From Streptococcus zalophi (GTDB lineage: Bacteria; Bacillota; Bacilli; Lactobacillales; Streptococcaceae), in contig NZ_JAENBP010000001.1 of NCBI RefSeq assembly GCF_016481285.1, forward strand, positions 186,001 through 250,000: a stretch of 64,000 nt of DNA, in the 5' to 3' direction. The position numbers and the translations under genes were made by a program. Each line of letters opens with the position of its first letter. Position 1 is the stretch's first letter. Positions 9,775-19,859 of this stretch are shown one piece after another. The notes under the pieces are model-generated. The model saw nothing but the letters and a program-made list of their open reading frames with translations, made no database searches and was not told where the DNA came from.

Positions 9775-9809
9775 AAAGAAACAGAAAAAATTTTTTCTGT
9801 TTCTTTTTT
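9773..9809. terminator. Bidirectional intrinsic terminator between the histidine phosphatase and HAD genes
   Basis: An 18-bp stem built from AAAAAGAAACAGAAAAAA and its complement, T-rich on both sides, lies exactly between two convergent stop codons. Confidence 0.85.
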
Positions 9810-10710
9810 ATTGACTATATTTCATCCGAAGAAATTGTTCTTGTTTTTTATCCAAACGAAGTAAAATAACAACCTTATCAATACTCATATTACTTTCTAA
9901 TAAGCGTTCAGCTGCCATCATAAGACCATTATTAATTCCCATTTGTAAGATAGGATTACTCTTTTCATTAGTATCAAAAATAAATTTATTATCTGGCAAA
10001 TCAAATAAAACCTTAACGGCACCAAAAAGTTGCTCAAAGTTATCGATTTCAAGGTCAAAAACAGGTTTCGTTCCTGGCTTTAAACTTCTTCCTCTGTGAT
10101 TAAACCACATAGAATGCCAACCACTTTTATGAGCACCAACAATATCATTGTCATAAGAATCACCAACATATAAAGTTGTACTTGGATTCATATCAAATTG
10201 TTGCGCTGCTAGATTAAAGATTTCTCTTTCTGGTTTTTGAAAGCCAGTTGCCTGACTAACAATCACTCTTTTAGGCTCAATATAATCATAAAGACCTAAT
10301 TTTTTAACTTTTTTGAGTTGATGTTCCGTTGGACCGTTGGTAATAATACCCATAGGGACATTTTTTGATTTCAAAAACTCTAAAGTCATTCTCATTTCAT
10401 CAAGCATAGTAATGTTAGCTAATTCATGCTCATAAATCTCTTGGAAACGATTACCCATTTCTTCATCAATTTCGGGATGACCAAATTCCATTAACGTCTC
10501 TTTACAACGCCAAAAACGAAAATACTCTGTTGTCCACTCTCCTGCTATCACTTTAGGAAATCCTGTATCAGAATAATGACGAAAACGGATATAAGCCTCT
10601 TTGATATATTTCATATCAAAATCGGGAAAACATTTTTCAATAGCTAATTGATAGGGACGTCTTTGATCATATATTGTATCATCAACGTCAAAAACAATTG
10701 AAGTTATCAT
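9808..10710 (-). CDS. HAD-family hydrolase with C-terminal extension
   Basis: Phosphatase of the haloacid dehalogenase superfamily. Motif I is VFDVDDTIYD (D8, D10), motif II is GIITNGPT, motif III the Lys of GFQKPEREIF and motif IV YVGDSYDNDIVGA. The helical cap after motif I is of the YjjG/nucleotidase type. Beyond about residue 235 an extra 65-residue tail (LLESNMSIDKVVILLRLDKKQEQF) resembles no HAD element I know. Substrate unknown. ATG start with TAGGAG upstream. Confidence 0.85.
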   Translation of the reverse strand: MITSIVFDVDDTIYDQRRPYQLAIEKCFPDFDMKYIKEAYIRFRHYSDTGFPKVIAGEWTTEYFRFWRCKETLMEFGHPEIDEEMGNRFQEIYEHELANITMLDEMRMTLEFLKSKNVPMGIITNGPTEHQLKKVKKLGLYDYIEPKRVIVSQATGFQKPEREIFNLAAQQFDMNPSTTLYVGDSYDNDIVGAHKSGWHSMWFNHRGRSLKPGTKPVFDLEIDNFEQLFGAVKVLFDLPDNKFIFDTNEKSNPILQMGINNGLMMAAERLLESNMSIDKVVILLRLDKKQEQFLRMKYSQ

Positions 10711-10757
10711 ATTTACTCCTAAGAATTTAGTATCTCATAAATTATACCGTTTTTTAA

Positions 10758-12338
<1,581 letters not shown>

Positions 12339-12340
12339 GA

Positions 12341-12377
12341 AAAAGTTTAAGAGATGATTGTATCTCTTAAACTTTTT
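12341..12377 (+). terminator. lysS terminator
   Basis: AAAAGTTTAAGAGAT pairs with ATCTCTTAAACTTTT across a 6-nt loop and is followed by a T run. Confidence 0.88.
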
Positions 12378-12387
12378 TATATTTATA

Positions 12388-12415
12388 TTGACATCTTATT
12401 GAAAATTGCTATAAT
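12388..12415 (+). promoter_or_regulatory. bioY promoter
   Basis: TTGACA and TATAAT separated by 16 nt, directly abutting the dyad at 12417-12449. Confidence 0.75.
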
Positions 12416-12416
12416 T

Positions 12417-12449
12417 TTAGTTAACCATTTATAAATTTAAGTTAACTAA
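12417..12449 (+). promoter_or_regulatory. BirA-type biotin operator
   Basis: TTAGTTAAC and GTTAACTAA form perfect 9-bp inverted arms separated by 15 nt. This matches the Firmicute BirA operator pattern (TTGTTAAC, about 15 nt, GTTAACAA) apart from one arm position. It starts right after the -10, so bound BirA-biotinyl-AMP would block the bioY promoter. Confidence 0.8.
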
Positions 12450-12459
12450 AGAGGTATTT

Positions 12460-12999
12460 ATGAGACATTCAAAAACATTTTCACTTGCTATAACAGCTAT
12501 TGCAGCTGCAATGATTGCTATTTTAGCACAGATTACCATCCCTTTTGGAAGCGTTCCTTTTAGTCTGCAAACACTTGCTATTGGATTAGTCGCTACACTA
12601 TTAAAACCCAAAGAAGCGACAACTGCCACACTATTATACCTTGTTTTAGGGGCAATAGGTATCCCTGTTTTTGCAGGTGGGGCATCTGGTTTTCAAGTTT
12701 TATTTGGACCAACCGGCGGGTTTTTATGGGGAATGCTTGGTTTTTCATTTGTCACATCAATCCTAACCAACACCAATTCTTCTCTAGTGAAGGTGTTAAT
12801 AGCAAATATCTTAGGTGATATTATTGTTTTTGTTTTTGGTGTCATTGGCTTAATGGTTGTTGCAAAACTCAATCTAAGTAGCGCCATCATGGCTGGGGTT
12901 GTCCCATTCATCATTCCTGAAATTTTAAAATTAGCTCTAGTAACGCTTCTTTCAAAACCTTTATTTAATGTTCTTAGAAAACAAGACTACGTTAAATAA
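12460..12999 (+). CDS. bioY: BioY, biotin-binding S component of an ECF transporter
   Basis: Membrane biotin-uptake protein of 179 residues with about six hydrophobic segments. Family marks are IPFGSVPFSLQTLAIGLVATLL and LGAIGIPVFAGGASGFQVLFGPTGGFLWG. No biotin biosynthesis genes are nearby, which fits a biotin-scavenging streptococcus. AAAGAGG precedes the ATG by 5 nt. The BirA-type operator over the promoter agrees with biotin repression. The stop is 2 bp from the stop of the converging YdbC gene. Confidence 0.95.
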   Translation: MRHSKTFSLAITAIAAAMIAILAQITIPFGSVPFSLQTLAIGLVATLLKPKEATTATLLYLVLGAIGIPVFAGGASGFQVLFGPTGGFLWGMLGFSFVTSILTNTNSSLVKVLIANILGDIIVFVFGVIGLMVVAKLNLSSAIMAGVVPFIIPEILKLALVTLLSKPLFNVLRKQDYVK

Positions 13000-13001
13000 T
13001 C

Positions 13002-13214
13002 TTATTTTCTAAAAGCTTGTAAAAGAACATCAAATTCTTCATTTGTCAGTGTAATACCTTTGCCCATTTTTGTATGATCTTCATTCCAAGAACGAATATC
13101 ATACTTAGGTGTCGCACCATTATAACTGACTCTATTTAATTCTTTCTTCCAACCCTTCTCATTTTCTGATAAAACGAGTAGGTGTTCTACTATTTCAAAG
13201 CTAAATTCTGACAT
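13002..13214 (-). CDS. YdbC-family PC4-like single-stranded nucleic-acid-binding protein
   Basis: Seventy residues, ending in KMGKGITLTNEEFDVLLQAFRK, the arrangement of the PC4 fold with strands followed by a C-terminal helix, as in Lactococcus YdbC. The family binds ssDNA as a dimer; its cellular role in streptococci is not settled. The region WKKELNRVSYNGATPKYDIRSW forms the curved sheet. TAGGAGGA lies upstream of the ATG. It converges tail to tail on bioY with only 2 bp between stops and no hairpin there. Confidence 0.8.
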   Translation of the reverse strand: MSEFSFEIVEHLLVLSENEKGWKKELNRVSYNGATPKYDIRSWNEDHTKMGKGITLTNEEFDVLLQAFRK

Positions 13215-13369
13215 TTTAAATCCTCCTAATTACCTATTCGAAAACTAATGTTAAACATCGTGATTTTTCCTTATAATATGGTTTTGTAACCTATTTTTAT
13301 TCTAATTGCTATTTTATTTATCATTAAAATATTATATAATCATTGTATCAATTTAAACGAGAAAATACT

Positions 13370-13693
13370 ATGATAAAGATATTTAAACCGATAATAGAGG
13401 CTATTAAAGACTTTATTGACCCAAAAGAAAAACCCTCACTAGAAGACATTACAAAAAAACAACTGCTTGACGTTATTAAGCAGGCTCTTGATAATGACTC
13501 ATCCGTTCATGTGATTTACCAAGATAAAAGTTTTACTGGTGACATTGTTCGTTATGAAGAGACTAGTGAAAAACTCATTTTGAAGAACTTTCAACGTAAT
13601 TTATCAGCTATTATTGCGATTAGCGACATTCATAAAATCTCTATCGTTCCACCTTCTATTAAGGTCTCCCAAAATCAATTAAAAGACTACTAA
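13370..13693 (+). CDS. Hypothetical protein with a YolD-like C-terminal half
   Basis: I do not recognise this 107-residue protein with certainty. Residues 1-35 are charged and helical. Residues 45-92 (SVHVIYQDKSFTGDIVRYEETSEKLILKN, then a strand ending IAISDIHKISI) read like the small beta-barrel of YolD-like proteins, in which a short RNA- or protein-binding barrel ends with a conserved D-I pair. The ATG at 13370 is chosen because GAGAA lies nearby and the upstream in-frame ATG at 13343 overlaps a probable -10. It ends in a hairpin shared with the converging U32 gene. Confidence 0.6.
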   Translation: MIKIFKPIIEAIKDFIDPKEKPSLEDITKKQLLDVIKQALDNDSSVHVIYQDKSFTGDIVRYEETSEKLILKNFQRNLSAIIAISDIHKISIVPPSIKVSQNQLKDY

Positions 13694-13697
13694 AAAA

Positions 13698-13718
13698 CTC
13701 ACTAAATAGTGAGCTTTT
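13698..13718. terminator. Intrinsic terminator between the hypothetical gene and trhP2
   Basis: CTCACTA / TAGTGAG with a 2-nt loop, followed by CTTTTTT on the plus strand and preceded by an A run that would give a U tract for the minus-strand gene. Confidence 0.75.
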
Positions 13719-15008
13719 TTATATTCTAACAGTTTGGCTACTGCCATCTTCTTTATAAAGATTGATCAAACCTTCTTTACAACTTCTAATCATATCTCCT
13801 GGTTTAACCACTTCAGGTACTTTTATGGAAAGTAATTCCATAGGATTTGGAGCACGATCAATTTTGTTTCCTTCTTCATCTCGTAAGTCAGTAATCGTTG
13901 TTTCAAAATGACGAAAGCCTGGACCATAAAACTCAACAATATCACCCTCATTGATGACATTTCTTTGACGAATCGTAGCTCTCATTGTGGCTTCATCAAA
14001 AGCCATTACCTCTCCTACAAATTTGTATTGGGGAATTTTACGACGTGCACCAAAAAGTTGTTCATTTTCTGTTGGTGTTCCATAATAAAAGCCTGTTGAG
14101 AGTTCTCTTTGAGCCACTTTCCATAATTCGTCTATCAACTCTTGTTTAATAGCTTCAAACTTAGCTGGACTCTCCATGTAAGCATCAACAGCCGCCTTAT
14201 AACAATTAGCAACCGTAGAAACATAGTGAATGGATTTCATGCGTCCTTCTATTTTTAAACTATCCACACCATTTTCAACAAATTCTGGAATATGCTCAAT
14301 CATTGACATATCAACCGCACTCATTGAAAATGGCTCAACAACTTCGCCTTTTAAACTTTGACGTTCTTGACCAAATGGCATATCATAGAGATCATATTTC
14401 CAGCGACAAGATTGCGAACAACCCCCTCGATTAGCATCACGATGACTCATATGGTTTGATAAAGTACAACGACCAGAATATGATACACACATAGCCCCAT
14501 GAACAAAAGCTTCTATTTCAACATCAGTTCGTTGTCTAATCTCTGCCAATTCTGACATTGATACCTCTCGTGCCAAAACAACACGGGTCAAACCATAATC
14601 TTTCCAAAACTTGAAAGTTTCAACATTGGTTGCTGAAGCCTGGGTTGATAGATGAATTTCTAATCCTGGAGCTTCTGTCGCACATATCTCAATCAAAGCA
14701 GGATCAGAAACAATAACCGCAGCAATGCCAATATCTCTCAATTGACGAAACCACTCTCCTGCCCCTTCTTCATTACCTTCATGGGTAACCATATTAGCTG
14801 CAACATAAACTTTAGCTCCATATTTTTTAGCAAAAGCAACACCTTCTGCCATTTCTTCAATAGTAAAGTTACCAGCTCTACTCCTTAAACCATAGGCTTG
14901 ACCACCGATAAAAACGGCATCAGCACCATAATGGATAGCAACCTTTAGTTTTTCAAGAGTCCCAGCAGGTGCCAAAACTTCGGGACGTTTTTTTTCTACT
15001 CGTGTCAT
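13719..15008 (-). CDS. trhP2: U32-family protein TrhP2-like (tRNA U34 hydroxylation)
   Basis: A 429-residue peptidase U32 family protein. The U32 signature is present as EAFVHGAMCVSYSGRCTLSNHM, with further cysteines in GGCSQSCRWKYDL that fit Fe-S or metal binding. In Bacillus subtilis the adjacent pair YrrN/YrrO (TrhP1/TrhP2) hydroxylates U34 of tRNAs; the size and pairing here match that. Older annotations call it a collagenase-like protease. The ATG at 15008 follows GAGTGAGG by 7 nt, whereas the in-frame GTG at 15020 would lie within that site. It is the second gene after trhP1, 21 bp apart. Confidence 0.87.
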   Translation of the reverse strand: MTRVEKKRPEVLAPAGTLEKLKVAIHYGADAVFIGGQAYGLRSRAGNFTIEEMAEGVAFAKKYGAKVYVAANMVTHEGNEEGAGEWFRQLRDIGIAAVIVSDPALIEICATEAPGLEIHLSTQASATNVETFKFWKDYGLTRVVLAREVSMSELAEIRQRTDVEIEAFVHGAMCVSYSGRCTLSNHMSHRDANRGGCSQSCRWKYDLYDMPFGQERQSLKGEVVEPFSMSAVDMSMIEHIPEFVENGVDSLKIEGRMKSIHYVSTVANCYKAAVDAYMESPAKFEAIKQELIDELWKVAQRELSTGFYYGTPTENEQLFGARRKIPQYKFVGEVMAFDEATMRATIRQRNVINEGDIVEFYGPGFRHFETTITDLRDEEGNKIDRAPNPMELLSIKVPEVVKPGDMIRSCKEGLINLYKEDGSSQTVRI

Positions 15009-15029
15009 TTTTTTCCTCACTCAAACAAA

Positions 15030-15959
15030 TTATTTTACAAGATTAGGGTCAAAATCATAAAAACCTGTGTCTAGTTGACGATTTTTAGGATGACGTTCTC
15101 TTATTTTTTCATCAAACAAGAGAGACTTTGCTTGATCAAATTGACCTGATGAGATTAAATCTCTTGCTTTAACAAAGTAGCTTACAATCTCTGTAAATGA
15201 CGTTTCTGGTGTATAAATGCCATCTAACTTCCAGTGTGTCAGGCCATGTGCAACTAACTCATTTAATTTGGTCATGAGATTAATATCATTATTAGCAAAA
15301 ACATGTGTGCCATGATTATCCTCATAGACTGAATAGTGAGAATTTGGATTACTTGGCTCTGCTAGAAATAAATCTCTTGCTTTATTTTTGCCATCATTAA
15401 TTTTAGTAAAATTATAATAATTTTGAAGTAGTGGGCGTTTAGAATGATGAATAACACTAGCCCCATATATCAAAACTTCTGCTGGAATGTCTAAATTTTG
15501 AGAAAGTTTAAAGAGTTCCTCTGATGGAATTTCTCTGGCTAAAACTGCTTCTGAGACCTTCCCGACTTTCCCCCAAAAATTTATTTGACGACTGGAAGTA
15601 ACCATGGTTGAGGCATCATAAATCATTTTTAAAGGTCTCTTCTCTTGGTTGATAAGATAAATAACACCAGTATCCCCAACAGTAATATAGTCAGTTTCAA
15701 TCGATTCTAAAAAATCCAGATAATCTGGCAGACGATCAATCATACCTTGGTGTATCAAAGCATTTACTGCTACCGTTAGTTTTTTTCCTTTTTGGTGAAC
15801 AAGAGTTGCTATTTCTTTCATCTCGTCATATTCAAAAGTATTTGGTAAACGAAGGCCAAAGTTCTTTTCACCGATATAAATACGATCAACGCCTAACTCT
15901 AATAACTGTTTTGTTTGTTCAATACTTTCAGCAGTAGCTGTTAAAATCATTTCACTCAT
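15030..15959 (-). CDS. trhP1: U32-family protein TrhP1-like (tRNA U34 hydroxylation)
   Basis: A 309-residue U32 family member lacking the cysteine-rich signature of its neighbour, as TrhP1/YrrN does. N-terminal barrel strands are visible in MILTATAESIEQTKQLLELGVDRIYIGEKNFGLR, and EVLIYGASVIHHSKRPLL corresponds to the signature region without its Cys residues. It probably acts with TrhP2 on tRNA. The start is either ATG 15959 (TTAGG close upstream) or the ATG three codons later; neither has a strong site. Confidence 0.82.
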   Translation of the reverse strand: MSEMILTATAESIEQTKQLLELGVDRIYIGEKNFGLRLPNTFEYDEMKEIATLVHQKGKKLTVAVNALIHQGMIDRLPDYLDFLESIETDYITVGDTGVIYLINQEKRPLKMIYDASTMVTSSRQINFWGKVGKVSEAVLAREIPSEELFKLSQNLDIPAEVLIYGASVIHHSKRPLLQNYYNFTKINDGKNKARDLFLAEPSNPNSHYSVYEDNHGTHVFANNDINLMTKLNELVAHGLTHWKLDGIYTPETSFTEIVSYFVKARDLISSGQFDQAKSLLFDEKIRERHPKNRQLDTGFYDFDPNLVK

Positions 15960-16076
15960 ACCTAATATTTTATCAAAAATCGCTAAAAATGGGCCTTTTT
16001 TGTGGAATGTAACAAAATTGTAACAATAACTTTACTTTTTTATGATACTATTATAAGGTACTTAAAGGAGATGCCT

Positions 16077-16364
16077 ATGCCAATACCATTAAATAGGCAG
16101 AATGTCTATGAAGAAGATAAAGAATTTTATTCTAATTCTGCCCCCAGATATAGTAACTATAAAATTTCAAATACTAAGAAAAGAAAATTTAGAGAACTTG
16201 TTTTTTTCTTAAAAATAGCTTTTTTTTGTCTTACTACTGTTGCTCTAACATTTGTTCTTCTTTCAATGAATCTCCAACCACTTTTTGCATTTCCTATTGC
16301 TTTTGTTAGTGGTTTAGTGATAATTAATTTTGTCCCTCGTTTAATCAAACTATTTAATACTTGA
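16077..16364 (+). CDS. Small membrane protein, DUF3270-like
   Basis: A 95-residue protein: a polar N-terminus rich in Tyr, Asn and Glu (residues 1-40), a basic KKRKFREL stretch, then two hydrophobic segments (about 45-65 and 70-88). The topology is a two-helix inner membrane protein with a cytoplasmic N-terminus. It resembles the streptococcal DUF3270 family, from memory and not strongly. AAAGGAG lies 6 nt before the ATG at 16077; longer in-frame starts lack a site. No function can be given. Followed by an intrinsic terminator. Confidence 0.68.
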   Translation: MPIPLNRQNVYEEDKEFYSNSAPRYSNYKISNTKKRKFRELVFFLKIAFFCLTTVALTFVLLSMNLQPLFAFPIAFVSGLVIINFVPRLIKLFNT

Positions 16365-16413
16365 CTTTCTTTTATGGTAAATAGAGGAAAGTTTTTTATA
16401 TTTTTATAACAGA

Positions 16414-16449
16414 ACAGTTCCAGCAAAAGATTTTACTGGGACTGTTTTC
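16414..16449 (+). terminator. Terminator after the DUF3270-like gene
   Basis: ACAGTTCCAG pairs with CTGGGACTGT around a 12-nt loop, with TTTT following. The next 200 bp to 16650 hold no gene I can support. Confidence 0.7.
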
Positions 16450-16654
16450 TATTTTCTAAGAAACACATATACCCTAAGTGTGAAATGATTTTATTAAACA
16501 ATTTTGATATAAATTCTTATATTGCACTTGATACAGAGAGAAAAGGTGAATTATTTTATATCATCGTTTCATTAATTCATATTTATAATCTGCAAAATAA
16601 TTATATTAGTTTTTGTATTTATTGGTTTGATAAATGTAAATACTCTTGGCACAA

Positions 16655-16680
16655 TAAAAAGCACCCTCTAAAAAGGGTGC
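16655..16680 (-). terminator. Minus-strand terminator after the 72-residue membrane protein gene
   Basis: GCACCCT / AGGGTGC stem (read on the minus strand as GCACCCTTTTTAGAGGGTGC) followed by TTTTTATTGT. Its position and direction indicate a real minus-strand transcript ending here. Confidence 0.78.
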
Positions 16681-16706
16681 CAACATCATTCCATACTTAT
16701 TCAAAA

Positions 16707-16925
16707 TTAAAAGATAATATTATATTTAAATGAAATATAAAATAAGAATAGAACAAATAGTATCGATAATATCCATATATAGAACCACTGAACTTTTGTA
16801 AATTTGTTTTTTTTAGCAACTTCTACAGTTTTAACAATGTCTATTATATAAACTCTTATCCAAAAATAAATTGTCGCAATAAAAAATAAAATCAAAAGTA
16901 ATACAACAAACCATACTTCTAGCAT
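16707..16925 (-). CDS. Small two-helix membrane protein, unknown
   Basis: I do not recognise this 72-residue protein. It has two hydrophobic segments (about residues 4-28 and 48-68) separated by a charged KTVEVAKKNKFTKVQ loop, giving a hairpin membrane topology. GGTGG lies 7 nt upstream of the ATG and a clear terminator follows, so it is probably expressed, perhaps as the tail of the hprK-lgt transcript. It is preceded by an open fragment without a start codon (16930-17055) that ends 4 bp before its ATG. Confidence 0.55.
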   Translation of the reverse strand: MLEVWFVVLLLILFFIATIYFWIRVYIIDIVKTVEVAKKNKFTKVQWFYIWILSILFVLFLFYISFKYNIIF

Positions 16926-16929
16926 AGTT

Positions 16930-17055
16930 TTACCACCATTCTACCCATCCTTTACTTTTTATTTTGTCTCTAGCGTCCAACCTTGAAGCAATAGCTGAAC
17001 CAAGATCAAGAAGATTTTTTTCACATACGAAACGACGATCTATTCTTTGGTGATA
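16930..17055 (-). pseudogene. Orphan open fragment without a start codon
   Basis: On the minus strand 41 codons stay open and end in GWVEWW and a stop. The middle reads RRFVCEKNLLDLGSAIAS, which looks like protein-coding sequence. There is no ATG, GTG or usable TTG; upstream the frame is closed by a TGA inside the ytxH 3' end. It may be the remaining C-terminus of a deleted gene. I do not recognise the family. Confidence 0.3.
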
Positions 17056-17540
17056 TCATCAATTTTTTCTTCTATAGCTTCTTTGACATCACTTGTTGTT
17101 TCTTCAACGTTTTCTTTAATGTCAGACGCTTTTTCTTTGATATCATCAGCAACATCTTCATAATCAATAATGATGTCATCGTCTTCTAACTCATCACCAA
17201 CAGTTTTGTCATCTGTCAAATGAATGTCTTTAATTGTTTCTTTGATTGTTGAAAAACCTTCTTTAGCAGTTTCTTTAATATTTTTCGCAATCTCTTCAGG
17301 TGTGATTTCACCTGATTCTAATTTTTCTTTATATTCTTTAAAGGTGTCAACGGCAAAATCTTTATATTCTTTTGTTTTTTCTTTAGCTAATTCTTGATAC
17401 GTTTCTGGATCTTCCTTAAATTTTTCAACGACATCTGTCACTTTGTCTTTAACTTTTTTTCCTTCTTTAGTTGTTAAAAAGTAAGCTGCAGCAGCTCCTG
17501 AAATAGCACCAATAATCGCTGTTTTTAAAAATTTACCCAT
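17040..17540 (-). CDS. YtxH-domain protein
   Basis: A 166-residue protein with an N-terminal membrane helix of the YtxH type (LKTAIIGAISGAAAAYFLTTKEGKK), followed by a long Lys/Glu-rich amphipathic coiled segment with repeated VKE, IKE and DIKE units and an acidic patch near residue 120. It is probably a membrane-tethered helical protein of the cell envelope. It sits 11 bp after the DUF948 gene, with which it is regularly paired. AAGGAGAACAAAG precedes the ATG. Function unknown. Confidence 0.82.
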   Translation of the reverse strand: MGKFLKTAIIGAISGAAAAYFLTTKEGKKVKDKVTDVVEKFKEDPETYQELAKEKTKEYKDFAVDTFKEYKEKLESGEITPEEIAKNIKETAKEGFSTIKETIKDIHLTDDKTVGDELEDDDIIIDYEDVADDIKEKASDIKENVEETTSDVKEAIEEKIDDITKE

Positions 17541-17551
17541 CTTTGTTCTCC

Positions 17552-17941
17552 TTATTTTTTAAATATTTTTTTTGCAATTTTTGCAACCGTATAAGCCTTA
17601 CTCACATGACTAACATTTGATGATGCGTCAGTTGCTTTTTGCCCAAATGTTCTAGCTTGAGTATTTAAATCTGAAACACTTTCTGATAACTCTGCTACTG
17701 CACTAAACAAGGGATCAATGGTTGCAACTTTTCCATTGACATCTTCAACTAAAATATTAGCTTTTGCTAATAAGTCATTAGTTTGTTTCAAAGTGACATT
17801 AACATCACCCGTTAATAATGTGATTGTTTTTTTACTTTCTTCTACCGTTTCTGAAACGTTTTTTATCAACTTAACAGCAAAGAACACCAAAACAACAAAT
17901 GCAATAGCGATGATTAATAAAGATAGTCCAACTAAATCCAT
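17552..17941 (-). CDS. DUF948 membrane-associated protein
   Basis: A 129-residue protein: one N-terminal transmembrane helix (about 3-25) and a helical domain rich in Val, Thr and Asp (SETVEESKKTITLLTGDVNVTLKQTNDLL), the DUF948 pattern. It resembles the coiled-coil sensor-like region of methyl-accepting proteins but lacks their signalling tip. It lies 17 bp downstream of lgt in the hprK-lgt-DUF948-YtxH order that is standard in streptococci. Role unknown. Confidence 0.82.
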   Translation of the reverse strand: MDLVGLSLLIIAIAFVVLVFFAVKLIKNVSETVEESKKTITLLTGDVNVTLKQTNDLLAKANILVEDVNGKVATIDPLFSAVAELSESVSDLNTQARTFGQKATDASSNVSHVSKAYTVAKIAKKIFKK

Positions 17942-17958
17942 ATATTTCTCCTATATCC

Positions 17959-18762
17959 CTATTTTGACAACTGATTATTCATTGGTTCAAGATAAAATGG
18001 TAAATCTTTTTTTGAACGACGCAGAACAATCATGACAACTCCTACCAGCACTAAGATAGCAGATAACCATTGTGATACTCTTAAGCCACCAAGCATTAAA
18101 CTATCAGTTCTCATACCTTCAATGACGAAGCGACCGATACCATACCATATGAGATAAAAGAATGTAGTTTCACCTTCTTTTAACAATTTCGGTATCCTTC
18201 TTAAAATCATGATGATAATAAATCCAATTAAATTCCACATAGATTCATATAAAAAGGTTGGTACTCGGTAGCTACCTTCAATAAACATTTGATTTTTAAT
18301 AAAATCTGGAAGATAGTCTAAATTAGAAACAACTTTTCCATAAGCTTCTTGGTTAACAAAATTACCCCAACGACCAATACTTTGAGCAATCATGACTCCC
18401 GGAACAGCGATGTCTAAAAAATCAAAGGCATTAATTATACGATAGTATGAAAAAGCCAGTAGTACCAAAGCTCCTGTAATCAACCCGCCGTAAATGGCTA
18501 TTCCACCATTCCAAATGGCAAAGATTTCTAAGGGGTGTTGAGCATAGTAGGACCACTCAAAAATCACATAATAAAGTCTAGCGCCAACAATGGCTAAAGG
18601 AAAAGCAATTAGGATAAAATCTAAAACATCATCTGGCTTAATTCTTTTTTTAGGCGCCTCTTTCATCGCTAAGTAAACCGCTAAAATCAAACCAGAAACA
18701 ATAAAAATAGCATACCAGCGTAGGCTAATTGGACCTAATTCAATAGCTACTGGATTAATCAT
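17959..18762 (-). CDS. lgt: Prolipoprotein diacylglyceryl transferase
   Basis: Transfers diacylglycerol from phosphatidylglycerol to the lipobox Cys of prelipoproteins in the membrane, the first step of lipoprotein maturation. The Lgt signature is present as [13 protein letters not shown], together with the [11 protein letters not shown] start helix and [10 protein letters not shown]; seven hydrophobic segments are apparent. The ATG at 18762 has GGAG 7 nt upstream and gives 267 residues, the family length. An upstream extension to 18783 is not supported. It overlaps hprK by 8 bp. The lipoprotein at 29233 is one likely substrate. Confidence 0.96.
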   Translation of the reverse strand: MINPVAIELGPISLRWYAIFIVSGLILAVYLAMKEAPKKRIKPDDVLDFILIAFPLAIVGARLYYVIFEWSYYAQHPLEIFAIWNGGIAIYGGLITGALVLLAFSYYRIINAFDFLDIAVPGVMIAQSIGRWGNFVNQEAYGKVVSNLDYLPDFIKNQMFIEGSYRVPTFLYESMWNLIGFIIIMILRRIPKLLKEGETTFFYLIWYGIGRFVIEGMRTDSLMLGGLRVSQWLSAILVLVGVVMIVLRRSKKDLPFYLEPMNNQLSK

Positions 18763-19690
18763 GTGAAACTCCATTCTTCTCAATTAATACTGACAGTCGT
18801 TTTTCAAAACTTTTTGTGGCATCAAATCCCATTTGTCTTGCTCTGTAATTCATTGCAGCTGCTTCTATAACAACCGAAACGTTACGCCCAGTCTTAACAG
18901 GAATTCTTATTCTAGGAATTTTAACGCCAGATAATTCAATTTCTTCTTGACCGTTACCTAAACGATCAAAATCCTTGCAGGCTTCATAATTTTCCAAGTA
19001 AATAGCTAGCTGAACTTGTGAAGATGATTTGACAGCACTGGCGCCATAAAGACTCATAACATCAATAATCCCGACACCACGTATTTCAAGAAGGTGACGC
19101 AAGATTTCTGCCGGTTCTCCCCATAAAGATTCCTCATCTTTAGCAAAGACATCAACACGGTCATCAGCGACTAAGCGATGGCCTCTTTTAACCAGTTCTA
19201 GACCTGTCTCACTTTTACCGATACCACTATCGCCCTGAATGAGAACCCCCATTCCGTAAATGTCCATTAAAACACCATGAATACTAGTTCTTTCAGCAAG
19301 GCAAGAGTCCAGATACCAGGAAATTTCTCCTGATAAACGACTCGTTGGTACACGACTTTGCAAAAGTGCAACACCATTTTCTTTGGCAGTTTGATGGAGC
19401 TCCTCTGGAATTTCTAGTCCACGTGAAACAATAATAGCTGGTGTTTCTGGTTTTAGCATCATTCTTAATACAGAATAGCGATTATGAGACGTCATTGCCA
19501 TCAGATAAGACCATTCTTTCATTCCTAGTAGCTGAACACGTTCTGAAGTATAATAATCAAAATAACCAGTCATTTCTAAACCAGGTCGAGAAATATCAGA
19601 TGTGGTGATTTCCTTATTCAACAGTGACTCATTGCCATAGATAACGTTGAGTTTTATCTTTTCTGCTAACATCTTTACTGTAACTTTCAT
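18755..19690 (-). CDS. hprK: HPr kinase/phosphorylase
   Basis: Phosphorylates and dephosphorylates HPr at Ser46, the signal that activates CcpA. The 311-residue protein has an N-terminal domain to about residue 130 and a kinase domain with the P-loop GDSGIGKS (153-160), followed by [13 protein letters not shown] and [15 protein letters not shown]. The HprK signature region around [11 protein letters not shown] and the C-terminal helix are complete. AAAGGAG precedes the ATG. It heads the hprK-lgt operon. CcpA, its downstream partner, is also in this window (36444-37445). Confidence 0.97.
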   Translation of the reverse strand: MKVTVKMLAEKIKLNVIYGNESLLNKEITTSDISRPGLEMTGYFDYYTSERVQLLGMKEWSYLMAMTSHNRYSVLRMMLKPETPAIIVSRGLEIPEELHQTAKENGVALLQSRVPTSRLSGEISWYLDSCLAERTSIHGVLMDIYGMGVLIQGDSGIGKSETGLELVKRGHRLVADDRVDVFAKDEESLWGEPAEILRHLLEIRGVGIIDVMSLYGASAVKSSSQVQLAIYLENYEACKDFDRLGNGQEEIELSGVKIPRIRIPVKTGRNVSVVIEAAAMNYRARQMGFDATKSFEKRLSVLIEKNGVSHD

Positions 19691-19859
19691 TTTTTCTCCT
19701 TTTATTCATTCTATCATAATTTGGAAAAAATGATAAGGTTCTATGCCTATTAAAAAGAGAGAACCTTTAAACTCAAAAGTCACTTATTACTCAAGACAAT
19801 AAAGTTTGAAAAAATATCCTGAATAAGATTATATTTCATCTGACTATTGTTTAGACAGT

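Noticed and set aside
13719-15959. Two U32 genes as secreted collagenases
   Set aside because: No signal peptides, and the adjacent pair matches the cytosolic tRNA-modification proteins TrhP1/TrhP2.
16485-16733. Plus-strand ORF of 82 codons
   Set aside because: AT-rich, no ribosome binding site, no recognisable protein pattern, and it runs over the minus-strand terminator and the end of the small membrane protein gene.
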